The notes beneath the pieces were generated by a model, which saw only the letters and a list, made by a program, of their open reading frames with translations, ran no database searches and was not told the origin of the DNA. A stretch of DNA of 28,213 nucleotides from assembly GCA_036272935.1 (NCBI GenBank), contig DATAXP010000161.1, forward strand, positions 1 through 28,213, in the 5' to 3' direction. The translations under genes and the position numbers were made by a program. Each line of letters starts with the position of its first letter. Position 1 is the stretch's first letter. The stretch comes from DATAXP01 sp036272935 (GTDB lineage Bacteria; Planctomycetota; Planctomycetia; Pirellulales; PNKZ01). Positions 1 through 6,981 of this stretch are shown piece by piece.

Positions 1-108
1 CTCTTTCCGAACGAGGCCTCGCTGCTACGATTGGTGACCGGCGTGCTGATCGAGATCAGCGAAGAATGGGAGACCGCCAAACGCTACGTGACTTTTGAAA
101 CCAAGTAA
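1..108 (+). CDS. IS256/Mutator-family transposase, C-terminal end (partial)
   Basis: The window opens inside a reading frame whose last 35 residues begin LFPNEASLLRLVTGVLIEIS and end in VTFETK before a TAA stop at 106-108. The block LFPNEAS followed by a leucine/valine-rich helix and an EEWET-type end is characteristic of IS256 (Mutator, IS285/IS256) DDE transposases, where it lies after the catalytic domain. The catalytic residues lie outside the window, so activity cannot be judged. The stop is followed about 30 bases later by what looks like the terminal inverted repeat of the element, so this is the right end of an insertion sequence. Recognition rests on the family's C-terminal pattern only. 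Confidence 0.8.
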   Translation, partial: LFPNEASLLRLVTGVLIEISEEWETAKRYVTFETK

Positions 109-141
109 CACTCACCCCCAACCGATTCAGACACTTTTACA
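1..141 (+). mobile_element. Right end of an IS256-family insertion sequence
   Basis: After the transposase stop at 108 the sequence runs through ACTCACCCCCAACC and then GATTCAGACACTTTTAC at 124-140. Read inward on the minus strand this is GTAAAAGTGTCTGAATC, typical of terminal repeats of IS256-family elements. The boundary is placed near 140-141, where the sequence changes to ATAAAAAAAGCG. The other end lies outside the window, so the matching inverted repeat and the 8-9 bp target duplication expected for this family cannot be checked. The element interrupts the minus-strand gene that runs 962 to 84. Confidence 0.6.
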
Positions 142-962
142 TAAAAAAAGCGACGGTATCTGGCTGCCTCCGGAAGCCGAGCAACCGGTTGTCGCGGAGC
201 GGCGGCAGAAACCATCCACTCTTGGCTGATCGTTGACGGGCGCGAACGCAACGGTTCCGCATCGAAGGTGCTTACGAGCAAACTCGGCGCGATAAGCAAC
301 CGACTCTCAAAGAGGGCTCGAAGCATCGTGACCTTCTGCAGCGAGCGGCCGTTGATCGGCGGAGGTTCGCTTGTGATCTGGCCGATGAGAAATGGCCGCA
401 GCCGATTAGGGGGTTTGTAATGGATCGACCTTTCGACAAGGGCTTCGAATTCGGGCTCGTCCGGCGCCAATAGCAGTCCTGGAAAGGCATCGAGCTGCGG
501 ATCGTCATCGAACGAAGCTAGGATTTGCCACATACTTAGAAGCATGTTTTCCGTATAGCTCGGCCAACGCGGAGCAATGGCCACAAAGCGCGGTGATGCG
601 CTTCGCAACGAGTTAGCGAGTTCGTCGCGCATCCCGGGATCATCGGCAAGCAAACCAAGGTCACCAACTCGCAGTACGCTGCCACGTCGGTGCTCGGCTA
701 GCTTTTCAAGCGATCGCAAGCGTCTGCCGCTTACGTGGTCGGTAACGACGACGTAATTCTCACCGATGGGAGGGTGTTCTTTGGTGCGGAACGTGAACCG
801 CCGCGTTTGGTACATGTCCCGCCACATGTCGACCGTCATGTCGCTTCGCTCATTGATGCGAGGTAGCTCCGATAAATCGTCGGCCCCCGCTATCGCTCCG
901 CCGACGAGCACAAGGGCTGAGGCCAGGAGCGCGTCTCGGTATTTGAAAGATCGCCGGGGCAA
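84..962 (-). pseudogene. Exported protein of unknown function, 3' end replaced by insertion sequence
   Basis: An open frame of 292 codons. A TTG start at 962 gives MPRRSFKYRDALLASALVLV, a basic start plus hydrophobic stretch ending in AIAGA, a good Sec signal peptide with cleavage near residue 26. Any longer frame would run into the rnpB gene and is rejected. The mature part has no motif I recognise; residues such as VVVTDHVSGRRLRSLEKLAE and VGDLGLLADDPGMRDEL look like an ordinary soluble domain. The last 18 codons and the stop (84-140) lie inside the IS256-type terminal sequence, so the native C-terminus has been cut off and replaced by residues ending in YLVSKVT. The gene is divergent from rnpB with about 60 bp between them. 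Whether the truncated product is functional is unknown. The start codon is a choice made from the signal peptide, with no clear ribosome binding site. Confidence 0.6.
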
Positions 963-1011
963 TTGAGTTTCTTTCGATTGCTTGGTTGGCCGCCATCCCC
1001 CCGCCTGCGAG

Positions 1012-1017
1012 TATACT
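1012..1017 (+). promoter_or_regulatory. -10 element of the rnpB promoter
   Basis: TATACT lies 7 bases before the first base of the RNase P RNA P1 helix at 1025, exactly where a sigma70-type -10 box should be. A -35 element is weak: the best match is TTGGCC at 986-991 with a 20-base spacer. Position relative to the RNA end is the main support. Confidence 0.6.
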
Positions 1018-1024
1018 ACCCGAA

Positions 1025-1454
1025 GGAACCCAGAGTGGACCGGATGGCCGCCGGTCGGCCTAGGGGCTGACGGGAGGAAAGTCCGGGCGCCGCAGGGCAG
1101 TGTGGTGGGTAACGCCCACCGGCCGCGAGGCCAGGGAAAGTGCAACAGAAAGTAGACCGCCGCGGCTCTTCGGAGTTGCGGTAAGGGTGAAACGGTGAGG
1201 TAAGAGCTCACCAGCAGGTTGGGCGACCAGCCTGGCTAGGTAAACCCCACACGGCGCAAGGCCAAACAGGAAGCACCATCGCACGGCCGGCATTGTTGGC
1301 CGCGCGATCGACGGACCGGCCCGGTCCGGCATGACTTCCGGGTAGGCTGCTAGAGGGGCTGGGCAACCAGCCTTGTAGAGAAATGGCCATCGCCGCGGGG
1401 CGGAGCTTCTCCGCCCCGGGCACAGAACCCGGCTTACAGGTCCACTCTGGTTCC
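1025..1454 (+). ncRNA. rnpB: RNase P RNA, bacterial class A
   Basis: Catalytic RNA of RNase P, which cuts the 5' leader from pre-tRNA together with the RnpA protein (encoded at 22264-22617). Universally conserved blocks are present in order: GAGGAAAGTCCGGGC from 1074, ACAGAAAGTAGACCGCC from 1145, GGGTGAAACGGTGAGGTAAG near 1186, TAAACCCCAC at 1241, and ACAGAACCCGGCTTA at 1422. The two ends pair as helix P1: CCAGAGTGGAC at 1030-1040 with GTCCACTCTGG at 1440-1450, extended by GGAAC/GTTCC. The length of about 430 bases is somewhat longer than the E. coli RNA (377), with extra GC-rich hairpins such as the one near 1396-1420. Frames that can be read through this region on either strand are not genes. 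A -10 box sits just upstream. Confidence 0.96.
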
Positions 1455-1461
1455 TTCCTTT

Positions 1462-1478
1462 GCCGCGACACCCGCGGC
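1462..1478 (+). terminator. Small hairpin just after rnpB (possible terminator)
   Basis: GCCGCG (1462-1467) and CGCGGC (1473-1478) form a 6-bp stem with a 5-base loop, starting 8 bases after the RNA end. There is no T-run behind it, so it is not a canonical Rho-independent terminator. It could mark the 3' boundary of the rnpB transcript together with the stronger hairpin at 1516-1533. Confidence 0.3.
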
Positions 1479-1511
1479 GATGGCTCATGCTGACAACACT
1501 GCTTGCACCGA

Positions 1512-1537
1512 GACGCGCGGGGCCAGCCCCGCGGCTA
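1512..1537 (-). repeat. GC-rich hairpin repeat, copy 2
   Basis: On the minus strand this 26-base stretch is identical to 9058-9083 except for one base. It folds as CGCGGGG (1516-1522) with CCCCGCG (1527-1533) around a 4-base loop. It lies between the 3' end of rnpB and the 3' end of the ribbon-helix-helix gene, a convergent junction. It is the left half of the longer structured element seen at 9055-9102 and lacks the second half. See that entry. Confidence 0.75.
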
Positions 1538-1542
1538 ATGCA

Positions 1543-1920
1543 CTACTCGGCCGGGACGAGCTGCCCGTCGACCAATTGGAGCAGCTTGGAGATACACAGC
1601 TTGTTCATGCTGGTACGCCGCTCGTGGGCTTCCAGCCGCAGCGACTCGTGCAAGCTTTGCGGAAGCCGGACGGTGATTACCCGGGTCGGCTCCTTGACCG
1701 AGGCGGCGTCGCCGCTGCGTTCGCGAAGCCGGGCGACCATCTGCTGCAGCTCTGAGTACTCGGGGGAGTGCTCGAACATCTGCAACTCTTCGCTCGACTT
1801 AAAGGTCTCGCGCACTAGCCCCCCCACCCCGAGGACCGCCCGAAAGAAACTGACCCAGTCGGGCGATTGTTCATATAGCTCTTGGGCGGCGCGTTGGACC
1901 TGTAGTTCTCGTTCTCCCAT
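1543..1920 (-). CDS. Ribbon-helix-helix DNA-binding protein (HicB C-terminal/Arc-like)
   Basis: A 125-residue protein. Residues 80-125 (RVITVRLPQSLHESLRLEAH and on to NKLCISKLLQLV) match a ribbon-helix-helix domain: one strand with alternating residues that would insert in the DNA major groove, then two helices. This is the type seen in HicB C-termini and Arc/CopG repressors. Residues 1-75 are charged and helical (RAAQELYEQSPDWVSFF, YSELQQMVARLRER) and could be an oligomerisation or partner-binding part. The start is firm: AAGGAG (minus strand, 1928-1933) lies 7 bases before the ATG, one of the best ribosome binding sites in the window. Two overlapping palindromes cover that site, which suggests autoregulation. 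No toxin gene adjoins it, so a toxin-antitoxin role is not supported. Confidence 0.8.
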   Translation of the reverse strand: MGERELQVQRAAQELYEQSPDWVSFFRAVLGVGGLVRETFKSSEELQMFEHSPEYSELQQMVARLRERSGDAASVKEPTRVITVRLPQSLHESLRLEAHERRTSMNKLCISKLLQLVDGQLVPAE

Positions 1921-1927
1921 CGATCGA

Positions 1928-1952
1928 CTCCTTCAAATCGGATTTGAAATCC
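1928..1952 (-). promoter_or_regulatory. Overlapping palindromes over the ribosome binding site (candidate operator)
   Basis: TTCAAAT-CGG-ATTTGAA (1932-1948) is a perfect inverted repeat with 7-base arms. Overlapping it, GGATTT-G-AAATCC (1940-1952) is a second perfect one with 6-base arms. The first one shares bases with the AAGGAG ribosome binding site (1928-1933) of the ribbon-helix-helix gene. Short palindromic boxes are the usual targets of such proteins, so self-repression is plausible. Confidence 0.5.
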
Positions 1953-2314
1953 ATTTCAGCGACAACGACCGTCGCCTTTTCGCTGACATCGTTAGCATCA
2001 AGTCAAGGGCAGCACAGATATCGTTTCACTGCTATCGTTTACGTCGATCTGCCGGCCTGTGCCCTCTTTCTTTGCATACGTGCCCGGATCGCAGCACCGA
2101 CCACACTGCTCAACAATTGAGCACGAGCACTTTTTATCATTGGCCAAGTGTCTATCTTGATGCGGCGACGCCACAAGGCCAAAGTGGAACGGAAGATCGG
2201 AAAAGCCGACGTCGGTCGCGGCCTCGATCAAGCCGATCCTGTTCTACGCTGGCGAACCTGCTACAAGGGACGGGGCGTCGACTCAATGGATGAACCCGGA
2301 GCGCCGAATCGCCA
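1953..2314. other. Divergent intergenic region with a perfect palindrome
   Basis: About 360 bp between the ribbon-helix-helix gene (minus) and the permease gene (plus). I see no convincing coding frame. The only clear structure is TGCTCAA-CAA-TTGAGCA at 2107-2123, followed after seven bases by five T residues (2131-2135). The gap to the T-run makes it a poor terminator, so an operator or a mere stem-loop is equally possible. No good -10/-35 pair was found for either gene. Confidence 0.5.
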
Positions 2315-4099
2315 ATGAACGGACTTGAGGGGCTGACATGGCAGGGCTGGATCACGATTGCGATCGTGCTGGCGGCTTTGGTGTTCCTGGCAATACCCGG
2401 GGCAGCCCCTGACCTGATCTTGCTCGGTGCCGTGACCGCGCTGCTCTGCACAGGGGTGCTCTCCCCCGGACAGGCCCTCGACGGGTTATCGAACGAAGCG
2501 ATGGTGACCGTCGCGGTGCTGTACGTGGTGGGGGCGGGAGTCCGTGAAACCGGCGCCATCGACTGGATCGCCAGCCACGTGCTCGGCCGGCCTCGCACCG
2601 AGCGGGCTGCCGTCGCCCGGCTGACACTTCCGGTCACTATCATGAGCGCTTTTGTGAACAACACGCCGCTGGTGGCGATGATGCTGCCAGTGATCGACGA
2701 GTGGTGCAAGAAACAACGGGTGGCCTCCTCGAAGCTGATGATTCCGCTCAGCTACGCCGCCATCCTCGGCGGGACCTGCACGCTGATCGGTACCAGCACC
2801 AATCTGGTCGTCGAAGGGTTGCTCAAGAAGCACAACGGCGTCGAGCTAGGGATGTTCGAAATCACCTGGGTCGGCCTACCGGCGGCACTCGTCGGTTGCA
2901 CCTTCCTCATCTTTACCAGCCCATGGCTGCTGCCCGACCGGCGACCGGTTATCAGCCAACTCGACGACCCGCGCGAGTACACCGTCGAGATGCTGGTGCC
3001 AATCGATAGCGCGCTCGTGGGCCGGACCATCGAACAGGCCGGTCTGCGCCACTTGCCCGATGTGTATCTGATCGAGATCGATCGCGAGGGCAATGTGCTG
3101 GCGGCCGTGTCGCCCGAGGAGCGGCTTCGCGCCGGCGACCGACTGGTGTTTGTCGGCATCGTCGAATCGGTGGTCGATCTGCTGAAGATTCGCGGCTTGA
3201 CGCTGGCCACGGACCAGGTGTTCAAGCTCGATGGCCCCCGCACGAGCCGGACACTGGTCGAGGCGGTCGTTTCCAACACCTGCCCGCTCGTGGGCAAGAC
3301 GATCCGCGAAGGCCGGTTCCGGTCCCGTTATCACGCCGCCGTGCTGGCGGTGGCGCGCAACGGCGAGCGGCTACGACAAAAGATCGGCGACATCGTGCTG
3401 CGTCCTGGCGACACGCTGCTAATGGAAGGTGCGGCGTCGTTTGCCGAGGAGCAGCGCAACCGGCGAGACTTTTTTCTCGTGAGCCGGGTGGAGAACGCCC
3501 ACCCCGCGCGTCACGATCGAGCACCAATCGCGCTGGCGATTCTGACCGCGATGGTGGCCTCGGTCGCCCTGGGCTACCTGACGATGCTGAAGGCGGGGCT
3601 GCTGGCGGCGGGGCTGATGCTCGCCACCCGTTGCTCGTCGATCGCGTCGGCCCGGCGGAGCATCGACTTGGAAACACTGTTGGCCATTGCGGCATCGTTC
3701 GCTCTGGGCAAGGCGCTCGAATCGACCGGTGCGGCAGCGACGATCGCCAACTCGATGACCGGTCTGGCGGCCGGCAACGCCTGGGGCACCTTGGCACTAG
3801 TCTACCTGGTAACTCTGGTCGTCACCGAGTTGATCACCAACAACGCCGCCGCTGCCCTCATGTTTCCGTTCGCCATGGCCACGGCGGCTGAATTGAACGT
3901 TGCCTACATGCCGTTCGTCGTCGCCGTGATGATGGCAGCCAGCGCCGGCTTCGCGACGCCGATCGGCTATCAGACGAACCTGATGGTATACGGTCCCGGC
4001 GGATACCGGTTCAGCGACTACCTGAAGATCGGTGTGCCGCTCGATATACTGATTGGCGTGGTGACGGTGATTGTGGCGCCGCTGGTTTGGCCGTTTTGA
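2315..4099 (+). CDS. SLC13/DASS-family permease with two RCK_C (TrkA-C) domains
   Basis: A 594-residue inner-membrane transporter of the divalent anion:sodium symporter type (dicarboxylates, sulfate or related anions; substrate not deducible). Helices begin at residue 11. The first half carries SAFVNNTPLVAMMLPV (111-126) and GTSTNL (159-164); the second half repeats the pattern as ITNNAAAALMFPFA and TPIGYQTNLMVYGPGG, the paired re-entrant hairpins of the family. Between the halves, about residues 215-390, sit two tandem RCK_C domains (VPIDSALVGRTIEQAGLRHL with AGDRLVFVG; VSNTCPLVGKTIREGRF with RPGDTLLMEG), cytoplasmic modules that in other proteins bind small ligands and gate transport. The architecture and length match a well-known bacterial subgroup. 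The ATG at 2315 has only a weak GGAG 13 bases upstream. The gene stands alone. Confidence 0.9.
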   Translation: MNGLEGLTWQGWITIAIVLAALVFLAIPGAAPDLILLGAVTALLCTGVLSPGQALDGLSNEAMVTVAVLYVVGAGVRETGAIDWIASHVLGRPRTERAAVARLTLPVTIMSAFVNNTPLVAMMLPVIDEWCKKQRVASSKLMIPLSYAAILGGTCTLIGTSTNLVVEGLLKKHNGVELGMFEITWVGLPAALVGCTFLIFTSPWLLPDRRPVISQLDDPREYTVEMLVPIDSALVGRTIEQAGLRHLPDVYLIEIDREGNVLAAVSPEERLRAGDRLVFVGIVESVVDLLKIRGLTLATDQVFKLDGPRTSRTLVEAVVSNTCPLVGKTIREGRFRSRYHAAVLAVARNGERLRQKIGDIVLRPGDTLLMEGAASFAEEQRNRRDFFLVSRVENAHPARHDRAPIALAILTAMVASVALGYLTMLKAGLLAAGLMLATRCSSIASARRSIDLETLLAIAASFALGKALESTGAAATIANSMTGLAAGNAWGTLALVYLVTLVVTELITNNAAAALMFPFAMATAAELNVAYMPFVVAVMMAASAGFATPIGYQTNLMVYGPGGYRFSDYLKIGVPLDILIGVVTVIVAPLVWPF

Positions 4100-4473
4100 A
4101 CATGAGACGCCCGCCGATCGGTGGCCGGGGCGAGGCTGGGGCAGCGGCGCGTGGACACAAGCGTCGGGTGTCAAACAGTTTAAGCCGCCATGTGTCGCGC
4201 CACGCCAGCACCGAGACTGCCGCCACGGCAAGGATTGCTCGACTTACCCCATGATTAACAGTACACTACGCAGCTTAACCGTTTGCAGAGTTGCGAGCGT
4301 TACGATCGGCAAAAGGCGCTGGGGGTTTGCCGAACATCGTCGTCCTGAGTTGTTTTCGCTCCCATATTGATGGCAGGACTTGCCGAGGGCATTGAGAAGG
4401 AAGCAGTGGACGCCCGGGCTGCGAACGGCTCGGGACCGCCGTGGATCACCGACGATCCTGCCCGCGAGATATC
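4100..4473. other. Intergenic region, no supported gene
   Basis: About 370 bp between the permease and the MMPL protein. The short frames here have no recognisable motif and no ribosome binding site. No repeat, terminator or clear promoter pair was found. The lower GC content between 4230 and 4370 suggests that the control region of the downstream operon lies here. Confidence 0.5.
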
Positions 4474-6981
4474 ATGAAGCAGTCGTTCTTCGCTCGCAAC
4501 AGTGTCACGCTTCTGGTCGTGGCAGTGTTCTTGATGCCGTTTGCGTTCTTGGGAGCGCGTCGCGCTTTCTTAACGACGCATAACGACGTCCAGAAGTGGC
4601 TCCCCGATCGCTACGAAGAGACGGCCACCTTCCGCTGGTTCCAAGGCCACTTCGCCGGCGAGCAATTCATCGTCGCCAGTTGGAAGGGGTGTACGCTCGA
4701 CGATCAACGGCTGCCGCTACTCGTGGCAAAGCTCGTCCCCCCGGAAGGGACGCCCGCGAACGACGACACGGCCATGTTCTCGGGCGTGCTCACCGGTCCG
4801 CAGGCGCTCGATCGGCTGATGCAGCCACCGTCGAATCTCTCTCGCGACGAAGCACTCAAGCGTCTGCGCGGCACCCTGGTAGGCGGCGACTTGGAACAGA
4901 CCTGCGCCGTGTTCACCCTCTCGGACCTGGGTAAAGAGGCGCCGGTCAAGGCGGTGAAGGCCGTCCGACGCATTGCCAGCGAGGAGTGCAACATCGCGCC
5001 GGCCGACTTGCACCTGGGCGGGCCGCCGGTCGATAACGCCGCGCTGAACGAAGCGGGCGAGAAGAGTCTGATTCGCTTGGCGGGGCTGGCCCTGGTGATC
5101 GGCTTGGGCATCTCGTGGTGGTGCCTGCGCAGCGTGCGGCTGGTGGCGATGGTGTTCATCGCCGGTATCTATGCCGCCGCACTGAGCATGGCGATCGTGT
5201 GGTACGCCGGCTACGGTTTATACGGTGTGCGGATGGACGCCATCCTGCTCACCATGCCGTCGCTGGTCTACGTGGCTGCCGTGTCGGGGGCAATTCACCT
5301 GTCGAATTACTACCGCGATACGGCCATCGAAGATGGCGTGCGCGGTGCCGCCGGCCGCGCGGTGCTGCATGCCGCGCTGCCGCTGGGCCTGGCCACCAGC
5401 ACGACCGTCATCGGCTTGTTCACGCTGATGTACAGCGAGCTCGTGCCGATCCAAATGTTCGGCCTGTTCTCGGGAGCGGGCGTCGCAGCGAGCTTGCTCG
5501 TGCTGTGCCTGTTCCTGCCGGCTTGCTTCGAGCTGTTCCCGATGCGCGTGTCGTCGTCCGATCGTGTGCATCAGCACGCGGCCTCGGTCGAGGAAGGCAA
5601 GGCGGGCGACGGCTTTTGGTGGCGCGTCGCCGCGTGGATCGTCAATCACAATGGCCTGGTGACCGCCGCCGGACTAGCGGTCCTGGCAATCGGCGCCGTC
5701 GGCATGACGAAGATGCACACGTCGATCCAACTCATGCGGATGTTCTCCAAGGAATCGAAAATCCTTGCCGACTACCGCTGGCTGGAGCAGAACCTCGGCG
5801 ATCTGGTGCCGATGGAGATTGTCATCAAGATGGATCGCGACCCCGAGCGCTGTCCGTTGTCGTTCATCCAGCGGCTCGAACTGGTCGAGCGCGTGCAGCA
5901 GCGGGTCGAGGCGATCGGTGAAGTCGGTAGCGCACTCTCGGCCGTCACCTTCGCCCCCGGGATGCCCAAGCCCGAAGACTATCGCAACTCCGGTGGCATC
6001 AGCGGCGGCCTGGCCGGATTGATGGGGAGCAAGGAGTTCAAGCTCCGCACCGCTCGTCGCATCACCAGCGAACGGCTCGAGCGCTCCCGGGAAGACTTTA
6101 TCCGCGGCGGCTGGCTGGCCGACGAAAACGGCTGCGATCTGTGGCGCGTCAGCGCCAGGGTCGGTGCGCTCAAGGATGTCGACTATCACCAGTTCCTGCA
6201 GGAGATTCGCACCGAGGTCGATCGGGTGCTTTCCGAGCCCCCGCCAGAGCATTGGAAGCAAGACCGCACCGAGACGGCCGGCGAAGGAATCGTTGCGTGG
6301 CCGAAGGGGATCGAAACGGTCTACACCGGCCTGGTTCCATTGGTCTACAAGGCACAGCGGTCGCTGCTCGACGGACTACTGTGGGGCTTCGTGATGGACC
6401 TCATCACGGTGACAATCGTGATGATGCTGTGCGTCCGCGAGTGGTCGGCCGGCCTGGTGCTGATGCTCCCCAGCGTGTTCCCGGTGTTCGTGGTGTTCGG
6501 CTACATGGGCTGGGCCGGCATCATTGTCGACACCGGCACGGTGATGGCCCCGGCGGTCGCGCTCGGCGTCACGGTCGACGACGTGGTGCACTTCATGCTG
6601 ATGTACCGCGGGGCACTGAAACGAGGCTTGAGCCGCCGCGAGGCGATCATGGTTTCCTACCAAGGTTGTGCCCGCGCGATGTACCAAAGCTGGGGCGTGA
6701 TTGGCCTGGGCATGTCTGTGTTCGCCTTAAGCCCCTTCACACCGACCCAGCGCTTCGGCTACATGATGGTGACACTGCTCACCAGTGCGCTCGTGGGCAA
6801 CCTGGTCGTGCTGCCGGCCGTGTTGGCCAGCCCGTTGGGCGGATTGTTCGGACGGCAGTTCGTCGAGCTCAAGGGCCGATCCCTCCGCGCCGATCCGCCG
6901 CGGCCGCGTGTCGCGGTCCCTCTCGTGCAAGTGCACCGTCATGAAGCGGCACTCTCGGCCGACGTCAGCCGGCCGCGCTAG
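4474..6981 (+). CDS. MMPL/RND-superfamily membrane protein (putative exporter)
   Basis: An 835-residue membrane protein with the internal duplication of the RND superfamily. Helix 1 is at about residues 10-28, followed by an exported loop of about 170 residues (NDVQKWLPDRYEETATF). A block of five helices follows (about 198-350, including ALVIGLGISWWCLRSVRLVA and TMPSLVYVAAVSGAIHLSNY). A second single helix near 390 precedes another large loop, and a second five-helix block fills about 625-790. GVTVDDVVHF in the second block resembles the acidic pair used for proton coupling in RND pumps; the matching place in the first block (AVSGAIHLSNYY) lacks it. Proteins of this shape move lipids or hydrophobic compounds (MMPL, HpnN), but the substrate here is unknown. 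The ATG at 4474 is preferred to an upstream GTG at 4441 because it begins directly before helix 1. It overlaps the next gene by 41 bp. Confidence 0.85.
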   Translation: MKQSFFARNSVTLLVVAVFLMPFAFLGARRAFLTTHNDVQKWLPDRYEETATFRWFQGHFAGEQFIVASWKGCTLDDQRLPLLVAKLVPPEGTPANDDTAMFSGVLTGPQALDRLMQPPSNLSRDEALKRLRGTLVGGDLEQTCAVFTLSDLGKEAPVKAVKAVRRIASEECNIAPADLHLGGPPVDNAALNEAGEKSLIRLAGLALVIGLGISWWCLRSVRLVAMVFIAGIYAAALSMAIVWYAGYGLYGVRMDAILLTMPSLVYVAAVSGAIHLSNYYRDTAIEDGVRGAAGRAVLHAALPLGLATSTTVIGLFTLMYSELVPIQMFGLFSGAGVAASLLVLCLFLPACFELFPMRVSSSDRVHQHAASVEEGKAGDGFWWRVAAWIVNHNGLVTAAGLAVLAIGAVGMTKMHTSIQLMRMFSKESKILADYRWLEQNLGDLVPMEIVIKMDRDPERCPLSFIQRLELVERVQQRVEAIGEVGSALSAVTFAPGMPKPEDYRNSGGISGGLAGLMGSKEFKLRTARRITSERLERSREDFIRGGWLADENGCDLWRVSARVGALKDVDYHQFLQEIRTEVDRVLSEPPPEHWKQDRTETAGEGIVAWPKGIETVYTGLVPLVYKAQRSLLDGLLWGFVMDLITVTIVMMLCVREWSAGLVLMLPSVFPVFVVFGYMGWAGIIVDTGTVMAPAVALGVTVDDVVHFMLMYRGALKRGLSRREAIMVSYQGCARAMYQSWGVIGLGMSVFALSPFTPTQRFGYMMVTLLTSALVGNLVVLPAVLASPLGGLFGRQFVELKGRSLRADPPRPRVAVPLVQVHRHEAALSADVSRPR

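Noticed and set aside
963..1211. N-terminal extension of the truncated exported protein
   Set aside because: It would run backward through rnpB and its promoter; the signal peptide gives a sensible start at 962.
1060..1488. Open reading frames across the rnpB region on the minus strand
   Set aside because: They cover a structural RNA with conserved RNase P motifs on the plus strand; the proteins have no features.
1543..1920. Antitoxin of a HicAB-type system
   Set aside because: Ribbon-helix-helix domain alone, without a neighbouring HicA-like or other toxin gene.
2107..2135. Rho-independent terminator at the palindrome and T-run
   Set aside because: The T-run starts seven bases after the stem and no gene ends upstream on the plus strand.
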